DNA from: Roseivivax halodurans JCM 10272
GTDB lineage: Bacteria; Pseudomonadota; Alphaproteobacteria; Rhodobacterales; Rhodobacteraceae
NCBI RefSeq assembly: GCF_000521785.1
Contig: NZ_JALZ01000003.1
Coordinates: 185,480 to 249,479 of the forward strand
DNA: 64,000 nt
Direction of reading: 5' to 3'
In this document: piece by piece, positions 37,643 through 46,041 of the stretch
Layout of the letters: each line of letters begins with the position of its first letter
Numbering within the stretch: position 1 is the stretch's first letter
The notes under the pieces: model-generated
What the model was told of the DNA's origin: nothing
Seen by the model: the letters and a program-made list of their open reading frames with translations, nothing else
Databases searched by the model: none
Translations under genes and position numbers: made by a program

Positions 37643-39287
37643 CGAGCCCCGACTTCATCTGCGCCGCATTCGCCCTCGGCAGCGCGAGATAGGCAAGGCC
37701 CATGTGGCTCGCGAGCGCCGAGAGCTCGCCCCGTGGGCGCGTCCCGGTGTCGATGACCGCACCGCCGATGCGTTGCGCGCCGATGAGCCGTGCCATTTGG
37801 TCCGCATCCGCCATCGCCTGCGCGCGGCCGGCGCCCCCCGGCAGCGGCACGTTCGCGCGCCCGTCGGTCAGCAGCGCCAGAGCCGGCGTGAAGCCCGACC
37901 GTGCGCCCTGCAGAACCAGCGCATGCGCCGCCTGCAGCCCGGAGGCGAGCGGCGTTCCCCCGCCCCCCGGCTGCCCGGCGAGCCGGCGCTTGGCCTGGAC
38001 CAGCGACCGCGTCGGGGGAAGCAGCAGCTCCGCCCCCTCGCCCCGGAATGCGATCAGGGCCACGCGGTCGCGCTTGGCGTAGGCCTCCGCCAGCATCAGC
38101 TCGACCGCGCCCTTCGCCTCGCCGAGCCGCGCCATCGCCGCCGAGCCCGAGGCATCTACGCAGAAGATCACTAGCCGGTCGGATTGCTCCTCGTATCGCC
38201 GCACCCGCAGGTCGGAGGACCGCACGATGATCCCGCTCCGCTCCGGTGCCTGCTCCCGTCGCAGAGTCTGCCAGGGCGCAGCGGCCCGCAGGGTCGCGAC
38301 GAGGTCGATCCGGGTGCTTGAGGATGGCTTTCCGGGGCGTGCAGGAAGCGGTCGACCGCGCCGGTTGCCGCGCCGCCTTGCGCCCTGCCCCGATCCGGTC
38401 TGCGCCGCCGCACGCTGCGCCGCGCGCCTTTCGAGCACACCCGGCGGAAGCATCGCGCGCACCGCTTCGATCAGCATGTCGGCCGGGATCGTGTCGCCGG
38501 ACCCGGGATCGCTGTCGTCGCTCTCTTCGGCCTCGGGTTCCTGCACATCGTCGTCGTCCGGCGGCTCCGGCAGGCGGGTCGCCCGGGGCGCCAGAACGAG
38601 CGTCGCGGCTATCGAGAGATCGCCATCCCCCACCGCCTCGCGCCCTGACAGCGCCGCATGCGCCCGCGCGGCCATCGCGGCGAAGAGCGGCGCCCGGAGA
38701 GAGAGGATGCCCAATTCGACCGCAGCCGCCGTCAGCGCCGCAAGCGCTGCATCGGGCAATGCGACGGAGCCCAGTCGCTCCCGCGCGGCTGCGATCTCGC
38801 CGGGATCGAGCGCGATGTCGGCCAGCGCGTCGAGGCGTATGCCGTCGAGATCGAACGAGAAAGCCAGCCGTTCGGTCAGGCTCACCGGCGCCCGTTCCGC
38901 GTCAACGCCCTCGTCGAGCAGGACGAGCGATGGCAGCGTTCCGGCATCGAGCCCCTGCCCGAGCTTTGCCGCCAGTTCGGGCAGGCACCGCTCAGCCATG
39001 GTCAGCAGGACCGGCCTCCCACGGGCGAGAATGCCCGCGCCCTCGACCTTGCGCCCCGCGGCGAGGCTCGCCGCGATGTCGGTCCCGCCGAAAAGTTGCG
39101 CATCGTCGATCCCCGGCGCAATGCGCGAGAGCGGCCCGAGCCGGTCAGGCACATGGTCGAGAAAGGCCTGCCGGACCGGTCCGGCCCGCGCGCGCAAGTG
39201 CAGCCCGCCGAGGCCGTGCGGATCGACTGCCAGCAGCGCGAGCGCCAGCTGTCCCGTCACCCAGACCTCGCCGGGCTCCTCCCTCAT
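37623..39287 (-). CDS. bchD: Magnesium chelatase subunit D
   Basis: This 554-residue subunit works with BchI as an AAA+ ring that drives Mg insertion by BchH into protoporphyrin IX. It has an N-terminal degenerate AAA domain, a central acidic and Pro-rich linker (PEPPDDDDVQEPEAEESDD) and a C-terminal integrin I domain with the MIDAS motif DASGSAAMAR and the TDGRAN loop. It starts ATGA-overlapped with bchI. The size matches BchD of Rhodobacter relatives. Confidence 0.95.
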   Translation of the reverse strand: MREEPGEVWVTGQLALALLAVDPHGLGGLHLRARAGPVRQAFLDHVPDRLGPLSRIAPGIDDAQLFGGTDIAASLAAGRKVEGAGILARGRPVLLTMAERCLPELAAKLGQGLDAGTLPSLVLLDEGVDAERAPVSLTERLAFSFDLDGIRLDALADIALDPGEIAAARERLGSVALPDAALAALTAAAVELGILSLRAPLFAAMAARAHAALSGREAVGDGDLSIAATLVLAPRATRLPEPPDDDDVQEPEAEESDDSDPGSGDTIPADMLIEAVRAMLPPGVLERRAAQRAAAQTGSGQGARRRGNRRGRPLPARPGKPSSSTRIDLVATLRAAAPWQTLRREQAPERSGIIVRSSDLRVRRYEEQSDRLVIFCVDASGSAAMARLGEAKGAVELMLAEAYAKRDRVALIAFRGEGAELLLPPTRSLVQAKRRLAGQPGGGGTPLASGLQAAHALVLQGARSGFTPALALLTDGRANVPLPGGAGRAQAMADADQMARLIGAQRIGGAVIDTGTRPRGELSALASHMGLAYLALPRANAAQMKSGLDAALET

Positions 39288-40285
39288 GCCAGCACGTCGT
39301 CCAGCATCCGTGCGACCCGTGCGCCCGATCCAGAGTCGTCGAGCGGATCGCGCCGCAGGCGATGCCCGAGCGCCATCGGCGCGATGCGCCGCAGGTGATC
39401 GCGCGTCACCGCGCTTGCGTCTTCGTAGGCGGCCAGCGCCCGCGCGGCCCGCGTGAGCGTCAGCTCGCCGCGCAGCCCGTCCGAGCCGAGCGCGAGGCAG
39501 AGCTCGGCGCAATCCCGCAAGGCGGCGTCGGGCGTCTCCACCGAGGACAGTGATGCCCGCGCCGCGAGGATCGCCTCTCGGATCTCCGCATCCGCCTTTG
39601 CCCATTTCGCGACGAAGCTCTCGGGATCGCCCTCATAGGCCACACGGCGGCGGATGACCTCGATCCGCTCCTCGATATCCGTGGGCGAGCCGACCTCGAC
39701 CGAAAGCCCGAACCGGTCGAGGAGCTGCGGACGCAACTCCCCCTCCTCGGGGTTGCCCGAGCCCACCAGCACGAAACGCGCGTCGTGGCGCACCGACAGG
39801 CCCTCGCGCTCGACGACGTTCTCGCCCGATTGCGCGACGTCGAGCAGCAGGTCGACGACGTGGTCCTCGAGCAGGTTCACCTCGTCGATGTAGAGATACC
39901 CCCGGTTCGCCCGCGCCAGAAGCCCCGGCTCGAACGCCTTCTCGCCGCGGGTGAGCGCCCGCTCGATGTCGAGTGCGCCGACCACCCGGTCCTCGGTCGC
40001 GCCGAGCGGCAGGTCGATCACCGGCGTCGGCACCTCGCGGCTCTCGCCCCCCTCGGGCTCCCAGTCCGCCTGCGCCGCGCCCGAGGCGGCATTGGTGGGC
40101 GACCCGGCGACGACACTGATCGGCGGCAGGAGCGCGGCGAGCGCCCGGACGGCGGTGGACTTGCCGGTGCCCCGGTCGCCGAAGACCAGAACGCCGCCGA
40201 TGCCGGGATCGACCGCGGTGAGGATCATGGCGCGTTTCATCTCCTCCTGCCCGACGAGGGCGGAGAACGGGAACGGATGTCTCAT
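39284..40285 (-). CDS. bchI: Magnesium chelatase ATPase subunit I
   Basis: This 333-residue AAA+ ATPase powers magnesium chelation, the first committed step to bacteriochlorophyll. It has Walker A (GDRGTGKST), Walker B (LYIDEVNLLEDH) and the sensor/arginine-finger region GSGNPEEGELRPQLLDRFG. It is overlapped by ATGA with crtA before it and with bchD after it, so crtA-bchI-bchD-bchO is one coupled operon. Confidence 0.96.
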   Translation of the reverse strand: MRHPFPFSALVGQEEMKRAMILTAVDPGIGGVLVFGDRGTGKSTAVRALAALLPPISVVAGSPTNAASGAAQADWEPEGGESREVPTPVIDLPLGATEDRVVGALDIERALTRGEKAFEPGLLARANRGYLYIDEVNLLEDHVVDLLLDVAQSGENVVEREGLSVRHDARFVLVGSGNPEEGELRPQLLDRFGLSVEVGSPTDIEERIEVIRRRVAYEGDPESFVAKWAKADAEIREAILAARASLSSVETPDAALRDCAELCLALGSDGLRGELTLTRAARALAAYEDASAVTRDHLRRIAPMALGHRLRRDPLDDSGSGARVARMLDDVLA

Positions 40286-40989
40286 GGCGTCACCTCCATT
40301 GGGATGCGGGGGCTGCGGCCCTCCCAGGCCCCGGCCTCTCCGGCGATGCGGAACCGGGCGTAGAGTTCTTCACTGAACCAGTGTCCTGCGCGAACGGCGC
40401 GGATCGCCTCGGCATGCGGGCCCGAGGCGCGGGCGAAGCGGGCCATGCTGGCCTCGTCCGGCCAGACCGAGACGGTAACCTGCTGGAACCACGGCACCTC
40501 GCCGATGCCGATCTTGAAGAGCACGTCCTCGTTGGCCCCGATCATGCGGCCAATATCGGGCTGCCGCTGCCAGAATCTCAGCATCTTGCGGGGCCTGATC
40601 GTCGCGCGCGTCAGCGCCGCGAGCGGCCCGGCCCCTGAATCGTCTGCGGCGTCGAAGGGAATGCGGCCGCTCCATTCGCCCCGCGCCGAAATCGGGCGGA
40701 GAAACAGGGTCCAGTGCTCGGCGGCGACGCGGCGGTAGCGCGCCCAGAGCGGCGAGGTCTCGATCTGTCGGCGCGCGGTGTCTTCCCCCGGCCAGACCGC
40801 GAGGATCGCGTAGACGCCGGTATTCGGCAGCGGCGTGAATCCCTCGCCGCTGCCCGAGCCGCAGAGCTTCCAGAACAGCAGGTCAGGGTGACGCGCGAGC
40901 GACGGGCGGGCGGCGCCCATCATGGCGAACGCCCAGAGCCGCGCGCGCAGCGAGGCGAAGCGGAACAGGCTGAGGCTGACGATCTGCAT
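40282..40989 (-). CDS. crtA: Spheroidene monooxygenase
   Basis: This 235-residue enzyme adds the 2-keto group to spheroidene and makes spheroidenone under oxygen. The sequence MQIVSLSLFRFASLRARLWA and the HPDLLFWKLCGSGSGEGFTP segment are typical of CrtA. The start at 40989 was chosen because an upstream ATG at 41031 would place the PpsR-type operator 41013-41030 inside the coding region. It heads the crtA-bchIDO operon and is divergent from crtI. Confidence 0.92.
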   Translation of the reverse strand: MQIVSLSLFRFASLRARLWAFAMMGAARPSLARHPDLLFWKLCGSGSGEGFTPLPNTGVYAILAVWPGEDTARRQIETSPLWARYRRVAAEHWTLFLRPISARGEWSGRIPFDAADDSGAGPLAALTRATIRPRKMLRFWQRQPDIGRMIGANEDVLFKIGIGEVPWFQQVTVSVWPDEASMARFARASGPHAEAIRAVRAGHWFSEELYARFRIAGEAGAWEGRSPRIPMEVTP

Positions 40990-41012
40990 ACAGGGACTCG
41001 GACCCCTCAAAG

Positions 41013-41030
41013 TGTCAATCAAGTCTGACA
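41013..41030. promoter_or_regulatory. PpsR/CrtJ-type operator (TGT-N12-ACA)
   Basis: The palindrome TGT-N12-ACA is exact (TGT at 41013-41015, ACA at 41028-41030), and the left arm read from the minus strand also contains TTGACA, a likely -35 for crtA. PpsR represses photosynthesis genes in purple bacteria by binding paired sites of this kind. Confidence 0.8.
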
Positions 41031-41075
41031 TGTGGTCGGGCGCTTGGGAAGTCCCTGCAAAGTCACAGCGCAGAT

Positions 41076-41093
41076 TGTCAGCTTAAGTTGACA
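41076..41093. promoter_or_regulatory. Second PpsR/CrtJ-type operator (TGT-N12-ACA)
   Basis: A second exact TGT-N12-ACA site lies 63 bases from the first, close to six helical turns, which suits cooperative tetramer binding. Its right arm includes TTGACA. It ends 17 bases before the crtI start codon. Confidence 0.8.
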
Positions 41094-41110
41094 GGTGTAG
41101 GCTCCGACTC

Positions 41111-42655
41111 ATGACAGAGCTAGATCCCCGCTTGCCGCGCAGCTCGGCTGCCGCCCGCCCCCATGCAGTGGTGATCGGCGCGGGGCTCGGGGGCCTCGCC
41201 TCGGCCATGCGTCTCGGCGCGAAGGGCTACCGGGTCACCGTGATCGACCGGCTCGACGTGCCGGGCGGACGCGGCTCCGCCATCTGGCAGGACGGGCACC
41301 GGTTCGATCTCGGGCCCACCATCGTCACCGTTCCGCAGCTCTTCCGCGAGCTCTGGGCCGCTTGCGGTCGCGACTTCGACGAGGACGTCGATCTGCGCGC
41401 CCTCGACCCGTTCTACGAGATCCGCTGGCCCGACGGGTCGCACTTCCAGGCCCGGCAGGACACCGACGAGATGCGCGAGGAGGTGCGGCGCCTCTCGCCG
41501 CGCGATCTCAAGGGCTACGAGCGCTTTCTCAAGGACAGCGAGGCGCGGTACTGGTTCGGCTTCGAGGATCTCGGCCGGCGCTCCATGCACCGGTTCCGCG
41601 ATCTGCTCGCCACGCTGCCGACCTTCGTGCGGATGCGGGCCGACCGTTCGGTCTACGCCCATGCCGCGCGGCGGGTCACCGACGAGCACCTGCGCATGGC
41701 ACTGTCATTCCATCCTCTCTTCATCGGCGGCGATCCCTTCAACGTGACCTCGATGTACATCCTCGTCAGTCATCTCGAGAAGGAATTCGGCGTCCATTAC
41801 GCGATGGGCGGCGTCGCTGAGATCGCCCGGGCCATGGCCGCGATCGTCGCGGATCAGGGCGGGCTCATGCGGATGCAGTCGGAGGTGGACGAGATCCTAG
41901 TGCGTGACGGCCGGGCTCACGGCGTGCGCCTGACCACCGGCGAGGTCCTCGATTCACACATCGTGGTGTCGAACGCCGATGCCGGCCTCACCTATTCGCG
42001 GCTGCTGCGGAACGTGCCCTCCAAACGGTGGAGCGAGAAGCGCCTCGACCGGACGCGCTGGTCGATGGGTCTCTTTGTCTGGTATTTCGGCACCAAAGGC
42101 ACGCGCGGGAAATGGCGCGACGTGGGTCACCACACGATCCTGAACGGACCTCGGTACCGCGGGCTGGTGGAGGACATCTTCGTCAAGGGCAGGCTCTCGG
42201 ACGACATGTCGCTCTACATCCACCGTCCGAGCGTGACCGATCCGAGCGTCGCACCCGAGGGGGACGATACGTTCTACGTGCTCTCGCCCGTCCCGCATCT
42301 CGGACACGACGATCCGGTCGATTGGGAGACCGAGCGCGAGAGATACCGCGCCAAGGTGCTTGAGGTGATCGAACGGGACGTGCTGCCCGGCCTCTCCCAT
42401 CACCTCGGTCCCGAGCACATCCTCACCCCCGCCGATTTCGCGAGCCGCTACCTCTCCCCGCACGGCACCGGTTTCTCGATCGAGCCACGCATCCTGCAGA
42501 GCGCGTGGTTCCGCCCGCACAATGTCAGCGAGGACGTCTCGGGCCTGTTCCTGACCGGCGCGGGCACGCATCCGGGGGCCGGGCTGCCGGGCGTCATCTC
42601 CTCGGCCGAAGTTCTCGAAGAGCTCGTGCCCCAACCCTCGGAGTTCGTCCGATGA
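41111..42655 (+). CDS. crtI: Phytoene desaturase
   Basis: This 514-residue FAD enzyme converts phytoene to neurosporene or lycopene at the membrane. It has the N-terminal dinucleotide motif AVVIGAGLGGLASAMRL with VPGGR, and the C-terminal LFLTGAGTHPGAGLPGVISS signature of bacterial CrtI. It is controlled from the crtA-crtI intergenic region with two PpsR sites. The stop overlaps crtB by ATGA. Whether three or four desaturations occur is not visible; CrtA nearby favours the spheroidene route (neurosporene). Confidence 0.95.
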   Translation: MTELDPRLPRSSAAARPHAVVIGAGLGGLASAMRLGAKGYRVTVIDRLDVPGGRGSAIWQDGHRFDLGPTIVTVPQLFRELWAACGRDFDEDVDLRALDPFYEIRWPDGSHFQARQDTDEMREEVRRLSPRDLKGYERFLKDSEARYWFGFEDLGRRSMHRFRDLLATLPTFVRMRADRSVYAHAARRVTDEHLRMALSFHPLFIGGDPFNVTSMYILVSHLEKEFGVHYAMGGVAEIARAMAAIVADQGGLMRMQSEVDEILVRDGRAHGVRLTTGEVLDSHIVVSNADAGLTYSRLLRNVPSKRWSEKRLDRTRWSMGLFVWYFGTKGTRGKWRDVGHHTILNGPRYRGLVEDIFVKGRLSDDMSLYIHRPSVTDPSVAPEGDDTFYVLSPVPHLGHDDPVDWETERERYRAKVLEVIERDVLPGLSHHLGPEHILTPADFASRYLSPHGTGFSIEPRILQSAWFRPHNVSEDVSGLFLTGAGTHPGAGLPGVISSAEVLEELVPQPSEFVR

Positions 42656-43689
42656 TCCGGCAGGACGACCTCGATGCCTGCCGCGAGGCGATCCGGCACG
42701 GTTCGCTCTCGTTCCATGCCGCCTCGCGCCTGCTGCCCGCCCGCGTCCGCGACCCGGCGCTCGCACTCTACGCCTTCTGCCGCCTCGCCGACGACGAGGT
42801 CGACCTCAAGGCCGAGAAGGCCGCGGCGGTCTTGAGGCTCGAGGACCGGCTCGCCAGGGTCTACGAGGGAAGGCCTGAAAACGCCGCACCCGACCGGGCC
42901 TTCGCCGCGGTGGTCGAGGAGTTCGAGATGCCGCGCGCCCTGCCCGAGGCGCTGCTCGAGGGACTTGCCTGGGACGCGATGGGCCGGCGCTATGCGACGC
43001 TGTCCGACGTGACGGCCTATTCCGCCCGGGTCGCCGCGGCGGTCGGGGCGATGATGTGCGTCCTCATGCGCGTCCGCGATCCCGACACGCTGGCCCGCGC
43101 CTGCGATCTCGGGGTCGCGATGCAGCTGACCAACATCGCCCGCGACGTGGGCGAGGACGCGCTCGAAGGTCGCATCTACCTGCCGACCGACTGGTTGCTC
43201 GAAGCGGGTATCGCGCCCGAGGCTTTCCTCGCCGATCCGCGCCCGTCCCGCGCCGTGCGCAAGATGGTCCGGGACCTCGTGATGCAGGCGAACCGGCTCT
43301 ACTGGCGGGCCGAGGCGGGCATCGGCGCCCTGCCCCGCACCTGCCGGCCCGGCATCTACGCCGCGCGGCACATCTATGCCGGGATCGGTGGCGCGGTCCT
43401 TCAGTCCGGATGCGACACAATATCGACCCGCGCGCGGACGACCACATCCCAGAAGATCGGCTGGCTTGCGCTCTCTGCGGCGCGGGCCGGCGTCACCACG
43501 GTGATGCCGCGCTCGGCAGTGCTCTATGCCCGCCCCCTGCCCGAATGTGCCTTCCTGATCGACGCCGCGGCCACACGCGCTCCGGTCTGGCAGCGCCGCG
43601 ATACCCTGATCGAGGCTCTCGCCCGCGCCGCGGAGCGACAAAGACAGGACCGTGCTGCCTTGATCCGGGTGTCGGCCCGGTCTAGCTGA
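42652..43689 (+). CDS. crtB: 15-cis-phytoene synthase
   Basis: This 345-residue prenyl synthase condenses two geranylgeranyl diphosphates to phytoene. Both Asp-rich motifs are present (CRLADDEVD near residue 45 and ARDVGEDALEGRIYLP near residue 165). It is coupled to crtI by a four-base overlap and lies seven bases before tspO. Confidence 0.95.
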   Translation: MIRQDDLDACREAIRHGSLSFHAASRLLPARVRDPALALYAFCRLADDEVDLKAEKAAAVLRLEDRLARVYEGRPENAAPDRAFAAVVEEFEMPRALPEALLEGLAWDAMGRRYATLSDVTAYSARVAAAVGAMMCVLMRVRDPDTLARACDLGVAMQLTNIARDVGEDALEGRIYLPTDWLLEAGIAPEAFLADPRPSRAVRKMVRDLVMQANRLYWRAEAGIGALPRTCRPGIYAARHIYAGIGGAVLQSGCDTISTRARTTTSQKIGWLALSAARAGVTTVMPRSAVLYARPLPECAFLIDAAATRAPVWQRRDTLIEALARAAERQRQDRAALIRVSARSS

Positions 43690-43695
43690 CACCAG

Positions 43696-44159
43696 ATGAT
43701 CTGGATCACATTCGCCATCTTTCTCGCGGCCTGTTTCGCCGCCGGCACGACCGGCGCGATCTTTCCGCCCGGCGAATGGTATCGCCAGCTCTCCAAACCG
43801 CCCTGGACGCCGCCCGACTGGCTCTTCCCGGTGGCCTGGACGACGCTCTATATCTGCATGGCCGCGGCCGGCGCGCGCGTCGCGCTCGCGGACGACAACG
43901 CCATACCGATGGCGCTCTGGGCGCTGCAGATCGCCCTCAACGCGCTCTGGACGCCGGTCTTCTTCGGCCTCAAGCGGATCCGCGGCGGCATGATGGTGCT
44001 CTGCGCGCTCTGGGTCGCGGTCGCGGCCTGCATGATCGCGCTCTGGCAGGTGGACTGGATCGCGGGGCTCCTCTTCGTGCCCTACCTCGCCTGGGTCAGC
44101 GTCGCGGGTGCACTGAACTTCTCGGTCTGGCGCCGCAACCCCGGCATCGCCGCAGCCGC

Positions 44160-44163
<4 letters not shown>
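43696..44163 (+). CDS. tspO: TspO/MBR-family tryptophan-rich sensory protein
   Basis: This 155-residue outer-membrane-type five-helix protein (CrtK) has the Trp/Pro-rich start WYRQLSKPPWTPPDW and NALWTPVFFGLK. In Rhodobacter it binds tetrapyrroles and dampens expression of carotenoid and bacteriochlorophyll genes as oxygen changes. It is the third gene of crtI-crtB-tspO. The next genes are not crtC/crtD, so the carotenoid segment stops here. Its stop overlaps the convergent deacetylase gene. Confidence 0.94.
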
Positions 44164-45179
<1,016 letters not shown>

Positions 45180-45532
45180 GGGACTGACCTTCGGATGGGA
45201 TTTCGACCAGAGAACGCGCCGCCGCGGCCAGGGTCAAGCCGGGGATCGATTGGTGCGCGCGTTTCGTCACCGCTGACTGGGGCCACGGCCCGGTCGGAGC
45301 GCTTGCGGACACCCGTCTTGCGGGACCTGCCCGGTCGGCAAGTGCAGGCGTCCTGGCGCTTCAGCCGTTCCGGTTGCCCTATACGTGTGTAAAATGCGGC
45401 GTAAATTAGGCTTTATTAAGACCTTGCTAGGATTTTGGACACGGTTCGCACAATCACCAATTCTTGGGTTCAAGTATCACGAGAATTCGATTTATGGCTG
45501 TGGGTAGGAGATGCCCACGCAGGAGAACCGCG
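45180..45532. other. Intergenic region with AT-rich promoter-like part
   Basis: No gene was found in these 353 bases. The first 200 bases are GC-rich like the coding DNA. Bases from about 45375 to 45500 are much richer in A and T (for example GTAAATTAGGCTTTATTAAG) and probably hold the promoter for the secreted protein and sensor kinase pair; I cannot assign a clear -35/-10 pair. Confidence 0.5.
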
Positions 45533-46039
45533 TTGCCGATTGTAAACCTCCCCGCCCTCGCGTCCTTCGTGACCGCCGGAGCCATCGCGCTGGTCGCCTT
45601 GACCTCGGAAGCGGCCACGGCAGAACCGGTGCTCCTGGAGGTCGTCCGGGCGGACGGCTCGAGCGAAGAGTTCGACCGCGCGCGGCTGGAAGAGCTTCCC
45701 TCTACGGAGTTCACCACCACCTCGCTCTGGACCGACGGGCCCACGACCTTTTCGGGTCCGACCCTGTTGGATGTCCTCGATGCATCGGGGATCGAGGAGG
45801 GTGAGGTCGAGCTCGTCGCCCAGAACGACTATTCGGTCCAGCTCGATCTCGACGACGCCTTGTATACCGAGGGCTATCCGATCGTCGCCACGCGGCGCGA
45901 CGGAGAGACGTTCTCGATCCGCAACAACGGACCCCTCTGGGTGATGTTTCCCTTCGACGACAACCCGGCACTGAAGGCAAACGAAGCCTACTCCCTCAGC
46001 ATCTGGCAGCTCGTCGAGATTCGTCAGATCGGAGACTGA
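45533..46039 (+). CDS. Secreted protein, molybdopterin-oxidoreductase-like, next to sensor kinase
   Basis: The start is TTG at 45533, with AGGAG seven bases upstream; ATG at 45494 has no such site. The 168-residue product has a Sec signal peptide (PALASFVTAGAIALVALT, cleavage near ATA-EP). A soluble domain follows, with GPTLLDVLDASGI and NNGPLWVMFPFDD, resembling the sulfite-oxidase/YedY fold without its cofactor cysteine. It is two bases upstream of a hybrid kinase gene and may act as its periplasmic sensory partner. Exact function unknown. Confidence 0.75.
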   Translation: MPIVNLPALASFVTAGAIALVALTSEAATAEPVLLEVVRADGSSEEFDRARLEELPSTEFTTTSLWTDGPTTFSGPTLLDVLDASGIEEGEVELVAQNDYSVQLDLDDALYTEGYPIVATRRDGETFSIRNNGPLWVMFPFDDNPALKANEAYSLSIWQLVEIRQIGD

Positions 46040-46041
46040 CC

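Noticed and set aside
40990..41031. Longer crtA reading frame starting at 41031
   Set aside because: It has no ribosome site and would put a PpsR operator inside the coding sequence; similarity begins at 40989.
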